From positions 3,582,649 through 3,646,648 of the forward strand of contig NZ_KB913037.1 in NCBI RefSeq assembly GCF_000384295.1: 64,000 nucleotides of DNA. Reading direction: 5' to 3'. The notes under the pieces are model-generated. The model saw nothing but the letters and a program-made list of their open reading frames with translations. It was not told where the DNA came from and made no database searches. The stretch's first letter is position 1. The number at the start of each line of letters is the position of its first letter. Made by a program: the position numbers and the translations under genes. The stretch is from Amycolatopsis balhimycina FH 1894. GTDB taxonomy: Bacteria; Actinomycetota; Actinomycetes; Mycobacteriales; Pseudonocardiaceae. Below are positions 43,384 to 51,432 of this stretch, one piece after another.

Positions 43384-44766
43384 TCAGGCGGCGGCCCAGG
43401 GCCGCACTTCCTCCAGGAGCTTCGCCACGGCCAGCACGAGGTCGTCCGAGTGCCGCGGCCCGACGATCTGCAGGCCGACCGGCAGCCCCGCCGACGTGCG
43501 GCCGGCCGGCACGCTGATCGCCGGCTGCTGGGTCATGTTGAACGGGTACGTGAACGGCGTCCACTCCGGCCACTCGCTCAGCCCGCTGCCCGGCGGCACG
43601 TCGTGTCCCGCCTCGAACGCCGCGATCGGGACGGTCGGGGTGATCAGCACGTCGTAGCGGGTGTGGAACTCGCCCATCAGGATGCCCAGCGCGGCCCGCT
43701 CGGCGGTCGCGTCGAGGTAGTCGCTCGCCGTCCACGTGCGGCCCAGTTCCCAGACCTTGCGCAGACCAGGGTCGGTCCGCGCCTCGGAACCCGGCGGGAA
43801 CGTGCCGAGCAGCTTCGCCGCACCCGAGGACCACAGGATGTCGAACGCCGGCTTCGGGTCGGCGAACCCGGGGTCGTTCTCCTCGATGTGCAGGCCCGCG
43901 TCCCCCAGCGCGCGCACTGCCGCCGCGACGATCGCGGCCACCTCCGGGTCGACGTCGACGTAGCCGAGCGTCGGCGAGAACGCCGCGATCAGGCCGCGCA
44001 CGTCCCGCCGGACCGCCTCGCGGAACGACGCCACCGGCGGCGCCAGCGCGGACGGGTCGCGGTGGTCCGGCATCGACAGCACGTCCAGCAGCAACGCGGT
44101 GTCGTCGACCGACCGCGCCATCGGGCCGGCGTGCGAGAGCGGGCCGAACGGGCTCGCCGGGTACAGCGGGATCCGGCCGTGGGTCGGCTTGAGCCCGACG
44201 ATCCCGCAGAACGACGCCGGGATCCGCACCGAACCGCCGCCGTCGGTGCCGACGGACAGCTCGCCCATCCCGGCCGCGACGGCCGCCGCGCTGCCACCGC
44301 TCGACCCGCCCGCCGTCTTCGACGGGTCGGCCGGGTTGCGCGTGATGCCGCACAGCGGGCTGTCGGTCACGCCCTTCCACGCGATCTCGGGCGTGGTCGT
44401 CTTGCCCAGCAGCACCAGGCCGGCCTCGCGCATCCGTGCCGCGACCGGGCTGTCGACGTCCCATGGCTGGTCCGGGCTGATGCTCTTCGAACCCCGGACG
44501 GTCGGCCAGCCCTGGGTGAGGAACATGTCCTTGATCGACGCGGGCACGCCGTCGAGCCAGCCGATCGGATTGCCGTCCCGCCAGCGGATCTCGGACGCCT
44601 TGGCCTGCTCCAGCGCCCGGTCGGCGTCGACGAGGCAATACGCGTTGCACTCGCCGTCGCGGGCTTCGATGGCCTGCAGGGCGTTCTGCGTCGCCTCGAT
44701 CGGTGACAGCTCACCGGTCGCGTAGGCGGCGACGAGCTCGCTGGCGGTCAGCATCCTGTCGTTCAT
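43384..44766 (-). CDS. Amidase signature family hydrolase
   Basis: A 460-residue amidase. The Ser-cisSer-Lys triad region is visible: Lys in ASIKDMFLTQGWPT, GGSSGGSAAAVAAG and the Ser-rich GTDGGGSVRIPASFCGIVGLKPTHGRI. It hydrolyses an amide to an acid and ammonia. ATG 44766 overlaps the stop of the D-2-hydroxyacid dehydrogenase by 4 bp, so both are transcribed leftward from the operator-controlled promoter at 45763-45800. The substrate is unknown. Confidence 0.9.
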   Translation of the reverse strand: MNDRMLTASELVAAYATGELSPIEATQNALQAIEARDGECNAYCLVDADRALEQAKASEIRWRDGNPIGWLDGVPASIKDMFLTQGWPTVRGSKSISPDQPWDVDSPVAARMREAGLVLLGKTTTPEIAWKGVTDSPLCGITRNPADPSKTAGGSSGGSAAAVAAGMGELSVGTDGGGSVRIPASFCGIVGLKPTHGRIPLYPASPFGPLSHAGPMARSVDDTALLLDVLSMPDHRDPSALAPPVASFREAVRRDVRGLIAAFSPTLGYVDVDPEVAAIVAAAVRALGDAGLHIEENDPGFADPKPAFDILWSSGAAKLLGTFPPGSEARTDPGLRKVWELGRTWTASDYLDATAERAALGILMGEFHTRYDVLITPTVPIAAFEAGHDVPPGSGLSEWPEWTPFTYPFNMTQQPAISVPAGRTSAGLPVGLQIVGPRHSDDLVLAVAKLLEEVRPWAAA

Positions 44767-45761
44767 CCGTCTCCCTGGTTCCCCGACGGCACGTAGCCGA
44801 GCGTCTTGTCGACGACATTGCGCAGCGGCTCCCCAGCGCGCCAGCGGCGGAAGTTTTCGGTGAACACCTCGACCAGCGTGGTGCGCCAGCCGGCGAAGTC
44901 ACCGGACATGTGCGGCGAAATCAGCACGCCGGGCATGCCCCACAACGGGCTGTCCGGCGGCAGCGGCTCGGTGTCGAACACGTCGAGCGCGGCCCCGGCG
45001 ATGGTCCGTTTTTCGAGCGCCGCGACCAGGTCGGACGTCACCACCAGCTCGCCGCGGCCGACGTTGACGAACCGCGCCGACGGCTTCATCGCGGCGAACG
45101 CCCGTGCGTCGAACATGCCCTTGGTGTGCCCGGTCAGCGGCGCGACGGCGACGACGTAGTCAGCGTGCGGAAGGAACTCCGTGAGCCGCGCGGACTCGTG
45201 GACGACGCCGAAGTCCGGATCGCCGACGCGCTCACGGCGCCCGGCACCGCTCACCCGCATCCCGGCCGCGCGCAGCAGCCGCGCGATGGCCCGGCCGATC
45301 GGCCCGGTGCCGACGACGACCACCTCACGTCCGGCGATCCGCTCGCTCTCCCGGTGCAGCCAGCGCCCCTCGCGCTGCAGGTCGTGCGACCGTGCGAAGT
45401 CCTTCGCGAAGGCGAGCACCACGCCCAGCACGTACTCCGCGATGGCGTCGTCGAAGACGCCCCGCGAGTTCGTCAGGACCACGTCGCTCTCCCGCAGCCC
45501 GGGGAACAGCACCGGGTCGACGCCCGCGCTGGCGATGTGCAGCCAGCGCAGCCGGTCGGCCGCGTGCCAGGCACCCGGCACCGCCGTGGAGAGGAAGTCG
45601 TAGACGAAGAGGGCGTCCGCTCCGGACAACGCTTCAGCAAGGCCTGCCGCATCCGTGTAACGCACGACCGCCCCGGATTCGACAGCACGCATGTCCGGTG
45701 GGCGGGACTCGCCACAGAGCACTGCCAGGACGGGAGCTTCCCGGTCTTCCGAGGCGATCAC
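44763..45761 (-). CDS. D-2-hydroxyacid dehydrogenase (NAD-dependent)
   Basis: A 332-residue dehydrogenase. The NAD motif VVVGTGPIGRAIARLLRAAG, catalytic Arg in VNVGRGELV, Glu in DTEPLPPDSPLW and His in ISPHMSG are all present. It interconverts 2-oxo and D-2-hydroxy acids. The GTG at 45761 is followed directly by coding sequence, and the predicted transcription start from the leftward promoter coincides with it, so the message may be leaderless. Confidence 0.9.
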   Translation of the reverse strand: MIASEDREAPVLAVLCGESRPPDMRAVESGAVVRYTDAAGLAEALSGADALFVYDFLSTAVPGAWHAADRLRWLHIASAGVDPVLFPGLRESDVVLTNSRGVFDDAIAEYVLGVVLAFAKDFARSHDLQREGRWLHRESERIAGREVVVVGTGPIGRAIARLLRAAGMRVSGAGRRERVGDPDFGVVHESARLTEFLPHADYVVAVAPLTGHTKGMFDARAFAAMKPSARFVNVGRGELVVTSDLVAALEKRTIAGAALDVFDTEPLPPDSPLWGMPGVLISPHMSGDFAGWRTTLVEVFTENFRRWRAGEPLRNVVDKTLGYVPSGNQGDG

Positions 45762-45762
45762 G

Positions 45763-45800
45763 TTGACACGGTAAAAGTCACTCGTATGATTGTCAACAAT
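45763..45800. promoter_or_regulatory. Divergent promoters overlapped by operator ATTGTCAACAAT
   Basis: Rightward: TTGACA (45763-45768), 16-bp spacer, TATGAT (45785-45790). Leftward: TTGACA on the minus strand (45796-45791), 17-bp spacer, TACCGT (45773-45768). The near-perfect palindrome ATTGTCAACAAT (45789-45800) covers the rightward -10 and the leftward -35. A bound repressor would shut both. The same operator recurs at 46631 and 51387. Confidence 0.75.
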
Positions 45801-45862
45801 CCGAGGAACGACCCCCGGAGCACCGGACGTGTCACGTACAGACGTATTCCGGAGGCTGAGCC

Positions 45863-46603
45863 TTGGATTTCGACTTCCTGGCGTTCGAGGGCCCGCTGGC
45901 GCAACGCGGCATCGGCGTGATCGCCCCCTTCGACCTCGCGCTGGAGCGCGAGCTCTGGCGCTGGGTGCCGATGGAGGTCTCCCTCCACCTCGCCCGCACG
46001 CCGTACGAGCCGGTGCCGGTCAGCATGGAGATGGCCCGCCTCGTCAGCGACAGCCACCACCTGGCCGGCGCCACCCGCGACGTGCTGCACGTCGAGCCCG
46101 AGGTCGTCGCCTACCTCTGCACGTCGGGCAGCTTCGTCAACGGCGTCGACTACGAGCGCTCGCTGACCAAGGCGATCTGCGACGCCGGCGCGCCGGACGC
46201 CGTCACCACCTCGGGCGCGCTGGCCGAAGTGCTGACGCAGCTCGACCTCCACCGCGTCTCGGTGCTCACGCCGTACGACGCCGACCTCACCCGCGCCCTG
46301 CACGACTTCCTCGCCGAGCTGGGCGTCGAGACCGTGGCCAGCGACCACCTCGGGCTGGGCGGCGGCATCTGGAAGGTCAGCTACCGGACCATCGCCGAGC
46401 GCATCCTCGCCGCCGACCACGGCGACGCCGAAGCGATCTTCGTCAGCTGCACCAACCTTCCCACCTACGACGTGATCGAGCCGCTGGAAGCCGCCCTCGG
46501 CAAGCCCGTGCTCACCGCGAACCAGCTGACGATGTGGGCGTGCCTGCGCCGGATGAACCTTCCCATCGTCGGACCCGGGAGGTGGCTTCGTGACGTGTCG
46601 TGA
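45863..46603 (+). CDS. Maleate isomerase/Asp-Glu racemase superfamily protein, two-cysteine form
   Basis: A 246-residue protein starting at TTG 45863, 7 bp after GGAGG. It has both active-site cysteines of the superfamily, in YLCTSGSFVNG and FVSCTNLPTYD. It ends with the typical LGKPVLTANQLTMWACLRRM. Relatives are maleate cis-trans isomerase, arylmalonate decarboxylase and hydantoin or amino acid racemases. It would be the first gene transcribed rightward from the shared promoter. Confidence 0.87.
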   Translation: MDFDFLAFEGPLAQRGIGVIAPFDLALERELWRWVPMEVSLHLARTPYEPVPVSMEMARLVSDSHHLAGATRDVLHVEPEVVAYLCTSGSFVNGVDYERSLTKAICDAGAPDAVTTSGALAEVLTQLDLHRVSVLTPYDADLTRALHDFLAELGVETVASDHLGLGGGIWKVSYRTIAERILAADHGDAEAIFVSCTNLPTYDVIEPLEAALGKPVLTANQLTMWACLRRMNLPIVGPGRWLRDVS

Positions 46604-46613
46604 AAGGTTTTCC

Positions 46614-46642
46614 TTGACCACCCCTCTAGGATTGTCGACAAT
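46614..46642 (+). promoter_or_regulatory. Operator ATTGTCGACAAT with promoter elements
   Basis: The perfect palindrome ATTGTCGACAAT is at 46631-46642 in the 61-bp gap before the second racemase-like gene. TTGACC (46614-46619) and GACAAT (46637-46642) are 17 bp apart and could form a promoter covered by the operator. Confidence 0.65.
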
Positions 46643-46664
46643 TTGCGTCCCCTCCGGAGGTTCC

Positions 46665-47411
46665 GTGACCACCATCGGTTTCATCTACCCCGACCACGCG
46701 GCCGAAGACGACTACCCGCTGGCCGAGCAGCTGCTCGGCGGCATGGCCGTCGACGAGGGCGACATCCGGCTGGCGGTAGAGCACATCTACGGCACCGACA
46801 AGCACGCGCTCGCCGAGCTGCTGGACCTCGGCAGCGAGGCCCGGCTCGCCGACGGCGCCGCCCTCCTCGCGAAGCACGAGCCCGCCGCGGTCATCTGGGC
46901 GTGCACCAGCGGCAGCTTCGTCTACGGCTGGGAGGGCGCCCGCGACCAGGCCGACCGCCTCGCCGCCGTCGCCCGGGTCCCGGCCTCCAGTACCTCCTTC
47001 GCGTTCGTGCACGCCGCGCGTGCCATGGACATCAAACGGGTCGCCGTCGCCGCCAGCTACCCGGACGACATCGGCCGGCTGTTCGCAGACTTCCTCGGGG
47101 CCGGCGGCATCGAGGTCGTCACGATGGCCAGCGCCGACATCATCACGGCCGCCGAAGTCGGCGCGATGAGTCCGGAGGCCGTCGTCGAGCTCGCCGTGAG
47201 CCACGACCACCCAGACGCCGAAGCCGTCCTCGTGCCGGACACCGCCATGCGCACCCTCGCCGAGATCAACGCCGTCGAAGCCGCGCTCCGCAAGCCCGTG
47301 TTGACCGCCAACCAGGTCACCGTCTGGGAGGGCCTGCGCCTGACCGGGCAGCACCGGCTCGTCCGCTCGCTCGGCGCGCTCTTCCGGCACCGGCCGGACG
47401 GGAGCGCCTGA
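46665..47411 (+). CDS. Maleate isomerase/Asp-Glu racemase-like protein lacking the second cysteine
   Basis: A 248-residue paralogue of the preceding gene product. The first active-site segment is kept (IWACTSGSFVYG), but the second reads VLVPDTAMRTLAEI, so Asp-Thr replaces the Cys-Thr of its neighbour. The C-terminal LRKPVLTANQVTVWEGLRL is conserved. A single-cysteine enzyme of this fold can be a decarboxylase, but arylmalonate decarboxylase keeps the other cysteine. The GTG at 46665 follows GGAGG. The stop is 1 bp before the GntR gene. Confidence 0.86.
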   Translation: MTTIGFIYPDHAAEDDYPLAEQLLGGMAVDEGDIRLAVEHIYGTDKHALAELLDLGSEARLADGAALLAKHEPAAVIWACTSGSFVYGWEGARDQADRLAAVARVPASSTSFAFVHAARAMDIKRVAVAASYPDDIGRLFADFLGAGGIEVVTMASADIITAAEVGAMSPEAVVELAVSHDHPDAEAVLVPDTAMRTLAEINAVEAALRKPVLTANQVTVWEGLRLTGQHRLVRSLGALFRHRPDGSA

Positions 47412-47412
47412 C

Positions 47413-48132
47413 ATGGCCCTGCCACCGGGCACGCTGCCCGAGATCGAACCGGTCAGCCGCGAGTCGACGGCCGCCGTCATCGCGCGCCAGCTGCGGGACG
47501 CGATCATGGCCGGCGCCCTCCCGCCCGGCACCCAGCTCGGCGAAACCGAGCTGGCCTCACGGTTCCAGGTGTCACGGGGGCCGCTCCGGGAAGCCATGCA
47601 GCATCTGGTTTCCGAGGGGCTCCTGCGCAGTGAACGGCACCGCGGGCTGTTCGTGATCGACCTCGAGCCCGGCGACGTCTACGACATCTATGCAGCTCGC
47701 TCGGCGATCGAACGCGCCGCCATGCTCCGCGCCCTGCGCGGCGGGGACCGTGACCGGATCGCCGACCTGCTCGATCAGACCGTCGTCGAGATGGCGACCG
47801 CCGCAAGCGAAGACGACCCGAACGCGCTCTCCACCGCGGACCTCAAGTTCCACGAGGCCCTCATCAACGCCTCCGGCAGCAAGCGGCTCGTCCGGATGGC
47901 CCGGACGCTGCTCATCGAGACCCGGATGTGCCTGACCGCGCTGCAGAGTACGTACCAGCGGGTCGAGGAACGCGTGGAAGAGCACACGAAGCTCATCCAG
48001 GCGCTGCGGGACGGCGACGAAGAGACGGCGCTGGCGCTGCTGGAGGCCCACATGGAGGACGCCGTGCAGCGGCTTGCGCCGGGCACCAGCCTCAGGGGCG
48101 GACACGCCCCGCCGGTGCCGGGAAACGCGTGA
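47413..48132 (+). CDS. GntR family regulator, FCD subfamily; likely regulator of the ATTGTC.ACAAT sites
   Basis: A 239-residue protein. The winged helix is VIARQLRDAIMAGALPPGTQLGETELASRFQVSRGPLREAMQHLVSEGLLRSERHRGLFVIDL, and the FCD domain has ARSAIERAAMLRAL and DLKFHEALINASGSKRLVRMA. It is transcribed with the two racemase-like genes and lies at the centre of a locus with three matching palindromes. FCD-type GntR proteins bind short palindromes of this length. The effector is probably a carboxylate of the pathway. Confidence 0.9.
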   Translation: MALPPGTLPEIEPVSRESTAAVIARQLRDAIMAGALPPGTQLGETELASRFQVSRGPLREAMQHLVSEGLLRSERHRGLFVIDLEPGDVYDIYAARSAIERAAMLRALRGGDRDRIADLLDQTVVEMATAASEDDPNALSTADLKFHEALINASGSKRLVRMARTLLIETRMCLTALQSTYQRVEERVEEHTKLIQALRDGDEETALALLEAHMEDAVQRLAPGTSLRGGHAPPVPGNA

Positions 48133-48292
48133 CCGGAGCGCCGAAACGCGTGATCGGAGAGCCGACGCGCGTGTTCGCAGGGTCGACACACGTACTCGGA
48201 TGGCCGGTTCGCGGACCACGAAGGACGACACGCGGGCATGGACGGCCGGCACGGGTTCCGGAAAGCAGTTGACCGGCACGGCGCACGGGCAC
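48123..48292. repeat. 21-bp periodic repeats after the GntR gene
   Basis: The two clearest units, 48123-48143 and 48144-48164, share ACGCGTGAYCGGAG and differ at two positions. Further diverged units follow at the same 21-bp spacing, each ending in CCG, TCG or ACG, to about 48270. The stop codon of the GntR gene is inside the first unit. The same period and an ACGCGNGAYC core are found at 24319-24407. Confidence 0.75.
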
Positions 48293-48763
48293 TTAGCGGG
48301 CACGGCGCACCCCCAGGACCGGCTGGCCGCCTTCGCCGTCGCGGAAGTCGGGTGACCACGGCCAGCGGCCCTGGTCGTCCGCGTGGACCAGTTGCAGCGC
48401 ACGGATTTCCGGGCCGAACAGCGCGACCGCGAACACCAGGTGCGCCGACGGTTCCGCGAGCGCGACGACCTCGACCAGCGGACCGCCCCGTAGCGGGATG
48501 CGTTCCCCCGGCGAAGGTGGCGACGCGTGCAGGGCGTGTTCGGCCATGCCGTTGAGCAGGTCACCCGCCACCCGCATGGGCAGGCCCGTCACGACCAGCT
48601 CCGGCAGGCCGAACCCGCTGAGCCCGATCGTGTAGGCCCATGGCGGGTACAGGCCGGATCTTTCCACTCCCTGCACGAGCCAGCCCCGGTCGGCCACGCC
48701 GTCCCGGAGCAGCATCAGGTATTCGGACTGTGGCCGGTCCGGGTTGTCGCACTGCCAGCACAT
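48293..48763 (-). CDS. DUF4262 protein
   Basis: A 156-residue protein with CWQCDNP at the N-terminus and the DUF4262 core GVERSGLYPPWAYTIGLSGFGLPELVVTGLP, then GGPLVEVVALAEPSAHLVFAVALFG. The family is widespread in actinomycetes without a known function. It stands alone, pointing left into the periodic repeats. Confidence 0.85.
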   Translation of the reverse strand: MCWQCDNPDRPQSEYLMLLRDGVADRGWLVQGVERSGLYPPWAYTIGLSGFGLPELVVTGLPMRVAGDLLNGMAEHALHASPPSPGERIPLRGGPLVEVVALAEPSAHLVFAVALFGPEIRALQLVHADDQGRWPWSPDFRDGEGGQPVLGVRRAR

Positions 48764-48823
48764 CGGTGTCTCCTCCCCCTCGGTGGGCTCGTGGCCACCG
48801 TGCCGGAGGGCACCGACAAAAAC

Positions 48824-49882
48824 TCAGCCCAGCGCTTCGGCCACCGCCGTGCCGAGCCGTTCTGTGGTATCCGTGCCGCCGAGGTCCGGGGTGCGCACTC
48901 GGCCCTCGTCGAGCACGCGGTCCACCGCGGCCCGGATCGCTTGCGCGGCAAGGATTTCGCCCAGGTGTTCGACCAGCATCGCGGCCGCCAGGATCTGTGC
49001 CACAGGGTTCGCGATCCCTTGCCCCGCGATGTCCGGAGCGCTCCCGTGGACCGCCTCGAACATCGACGGGAATTCACCCGATGGGTTGATGTTTCCGGAC
49101 GGTGCCATGCCGAGCCCGCCGGTGATCGCGGCCGCGAGGTCGCTCAGGATGTCGCCGAAGAGGTTCGACGCCACGACGATGTCGAGGCGATCCGGCGCCT
49201 GGACCATCCGCGCCGCCAAGGCATCCACGTGCATCTGTTCACTGTGGACGTCCGGAAACTCCGCCGCGACCTCGGCGAAGATCTCGTCCCAGAACGGCAT
49301 CGAGTGGATCAGGCCGTTGGACTTCGTCGCCGAGCAGACGCGGGAAGACCGCGTCCGGGCCAGTTCGAACGCGTACCGGATGATCCGCGTGACGCCGACG
49401 CGCGTGAAAACCGACTCCTGCAGCACGAATTCGTCGGGCCGGCCGGCGTTGTGCCGTCCGCCGATCGCCGAATACTCCCCTTCGGAGTTCTCGCGGACGA
49501 TGACCAGCTCCAGTTCCTCGGCCTTCCGCCCGGCCAGCACCGATGTCGTGCCGGGCAGCAGCCGCACCGGCCGCAGGTTGACGTACTGCTGGAACGCGCG
49601 CCGCAGCGGGATCAGCAGGCCCCACAGGGAAACGTGGTCCGGGACGCCGGGGAAGCCGACCGCGCCGAGCAGGATCCCGTCGAACGCCGAGAGCTGCTCG
49701 ACGCCGTCGTCCGGCATCATCGACCCGAGCCGGGCGTACCGCTCGCAGCTCCAGTCGAACTCGTTCCACTCCAACGCGAAGTCGAAGAGGACGGCCGCCC
49801 GGTCGAGGACCTTGCGGGCCTCGACCGTGACGTCCACGCCGATCCCGTCACCCGGGATGCTCGCCAAGCGGTAGGCCGTCAC
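48824..49882 (-). CDS. Isocitrate/isopropylmalate dehydrogenase family protein (tartrate dehydrogenase-like)
   Basis: A 352-residue beta-decarboxylating dehydrogenase. It starts RLASIPGDGIGVDVTVEARKVL and has ELVIVRENSEGEYSAIGG, VCSATKSNGLIHSMPFW, SNLFGDILSDLAAAITGGLGMAPSGNI and FEAVHGSAPDIAGQGIANP. The pattern is closest to tartrate dehydrogenase/decarboxylase. The GTG at 49882 overlaps the semialdehyde dehydrogenase stop by 4 bp. It would oxidise and decarboxylate a 2-hydroxy diacid in the regulon's pathway; the substrate is inferred. Confidence 0.87.
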   Translation of the reverse strand: MTAYRLASIPGDGIGVDVTVEARKVLDRAAVLFDFALEWNEFDWSCERYARLGSMMPDDGVEQLSAFDGILLGAVGFPGVPDHVSLWGLLIPLRRAFQQYVNLRPVRLLPGTTSVLAGRKAEELELVIVRENSEGEYSAIGGRHNAGRPDEFVLQESVFTRVGVTRIIRYAFELARTRSSRVCSATKSNGLIHSMPFWDEIFAEVAAEFPDVHSEQMHVDALAARMVQAPDRLDIVVASNLFGDILSDLAAAITGGLGMAPSGNINPSGEFPSMFEAVHGSAPDIAGQGIANPVAQILAAAMLVEHLGEILAAQAIRAAVDRVLDEGRVRTPDLGGTDTTERLGTAVAEALG

Positions 49883-51342
49883 AGGGCCACCGCGATGTAC
49901 TTGGTCTCGAGGAACTCGTCGATGCCGACCGAGCCGCCTTCGCGGCCGAGCCCGGACTGCTTGATCCCGCCGAACGGTGCCGCCGGGTTCGACACGATGC
50001 CCTGGTTGAGCCCGATCATGCCGGCTTCGAGGGCCTCGGAGACGCGCAGCGCCCGCTTGAGATCGCTGGTGAAGACGTAGGAAACCAGCCCGAACTCGGT
50101 GTCGTTCGCCTTCGCCACCGCCTCTTCCTCGGTGTCGAACGGCGTGATCGGGGCGACCGGCCCGAAGATCTCCTCGTGCGTCAGCCGCGCCTCCTGCGGG
50201 ACGTCGGTGAGCACGGTGGCCTGGTAGAAGTGGCCGGGGCCGTCGACGCCGGAGCCGCCGGTGAGCACCTTCGCGCCGCGGTCGGTGGCGTCCTTGACCA
50301 GCTCGGTCACCTTGGCCACGGCGTTCTGGTCGATCAGCGGGCCGACCACGACATCCTTCTCGGTACCGCGGCCCATCGGCAGGGCCCGCATGCGCTCGGT
50401 CAGCCGCCGCGCGAACTCCTCGACGACGCCGCGCTGCACGTAGAAGCGGTTCGCCGCGGTGCACGCCTCGCCGATGTTGCGCATCTTCGCCTGCATCGCG
50501 CCCTCGATGGCGGCGTCCATGTCCGCATCCTCGAAGACCAGGAACGGCGCGTTGCCGCCCAGCTCCATCGACGTCCGCAAGACCTTGTCGGCGCACTGCT
50601 CGAGCAGCTTGCGGCCGACGCCGGTCGAGCCGGTGAAGGAGAGCTTGCGGGCGCGCCCGTCGCGGATCAGCGGCTCCATCACGCCGCCGGAGTCGCTGGT
50701 CGTGAGGACGTTGAGCACGCCTTCGGGCAGTCCCGCCTCGGCGAGGATGCCGGCCAGCGCGAGCATCGACAGCGGCGTCTGCGCGGCCGGCTTGATCACC
50801 ATCGTGCAGCCGGCGGCGACCGCCGGGCCGATCTTGCGCGTGCCCATCGCCATCGGGAAGTTCCACGGCGTGATCAGCAGCGTCGGGCCGACCGGCTGCT
50901 TCGTGATGAGGAACCGGCCGACGCCGTTCGGGGCAGTGGCGAAGCCGCCGTCGATGCGGACGGCCTCCTCGGCGAACCAGCGGAAGAACTCCGCGGCGTA
51001 GGCGATCTCGCCCTTCGACTCGGCGAGCGGCTTGCCCATCTCCAGGGTCATCAGCAGGGCAAGCTCCTCCTGACGCTGCATCAGCAGCTCGAAGGCCCGG
51101 CGCAGGATCTCGCCGCGCTCGCGGGGCGCCATCTTGGCGAAATCGGCCTGCGCTGCGACGGCCGCGTCCAGCGCCGCGACGCCGTCCGACGGTGCAGCGT
51201 CGGCGACGTGGCACAGCTCCTTACCGGTGGCCGGGTCGACCACCGCGAGGGTCTTCCCGTCCTGGGCGGCGACCCATTTGCCGCCGATGAACAGTTCCTT
51301 GCCGACCGCCTCGACGACGCCGGACTCGGTGCTCGCGCTCAT
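49879..51342 (-). CDS. NAD(P)-dependent semialdehyde dehydrogenase (GabD-like)
   Basis: A 487-residue aldehyde dehydrogenase. It has LITPWNFPMAM for cofactor binding, the catalytic Glu in LELGGNAPFLVFEDAD and the catalytic Cys in NIGEACTAANRFYV, with length and C-terminus (GREGGSVGIDEFLETKYIAVAL) typical of succinate semialdehyde dehydrogenases. It is divergent from a GABA aminotransferase-like gene, with the operator at 51387 between, so the two probably act in series: amine to semialdehyde to acid. Confidence 0.9.
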   Translation of the reverse strand: MSASTESGVVEAVGKELFIGGKWVAAQDGKTLAVVDPATGKELCHVADAAPSDGVAALDAAVAAQADFAKMAPRERGEILRRAFELLMQRQEELALLMTLEMGKPLAESKGEIAYAAEFFRWFAEEAVRIDGGFATAPNGVGRFLITKQPVGPTLLITPWNFPMAMGTRKIGPAVAAGCTMVIKPAAQTPLSMLALAGILAEAGLPEGVLNVLTTSDSGGVMEPLIRDGRARKLSFTGSTGVGRKLLEQCADKVLRTSMELGGNAPFLVFEDADMDAAIEGAMQAKMRNIGEACTAANRFYVQRGVVEEFARRLTERMRALPMGRGTEKDVVVGPLIDQNAVAKVTELVKDATDRGAKVLTGGSGVDGPGHFYQATVLTDVPQEARLTHEEIFGPVAPITPFDTEEEAVAKANDTEFGLVSYVFTSDLKRALRVSEALEAGMIGLNQGIVSNPAAPFGGIKQSGLGREGGSVGIDEFLETKYIAVAL

Positions 51343-51386
51343 CCCGACTTGCTCCTCACGTGTTGTCCCGGGGCCATGCTATGGAT

Positions 51387-51398
51387 ATTGTCAACAAT
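51387..51398. promoter_or_regulatory. Operator ATTGTCAACAAT between gabD-like and gabT-like genes
   Basis: Third copy of the GntR-type palindrome. For the rightward gene, TTGTCC (51363-51368) and TATTGT (51386-51391) are 17 bp apart, so the operator would overlap the -10. A further CGACAAC follows directly, giving an additional half-site. Confidence 0.7.
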
Positions 51399-51432
51399 CG
51401 ACAACCCGCTCAGACCGACCGAGGAGCACGCT

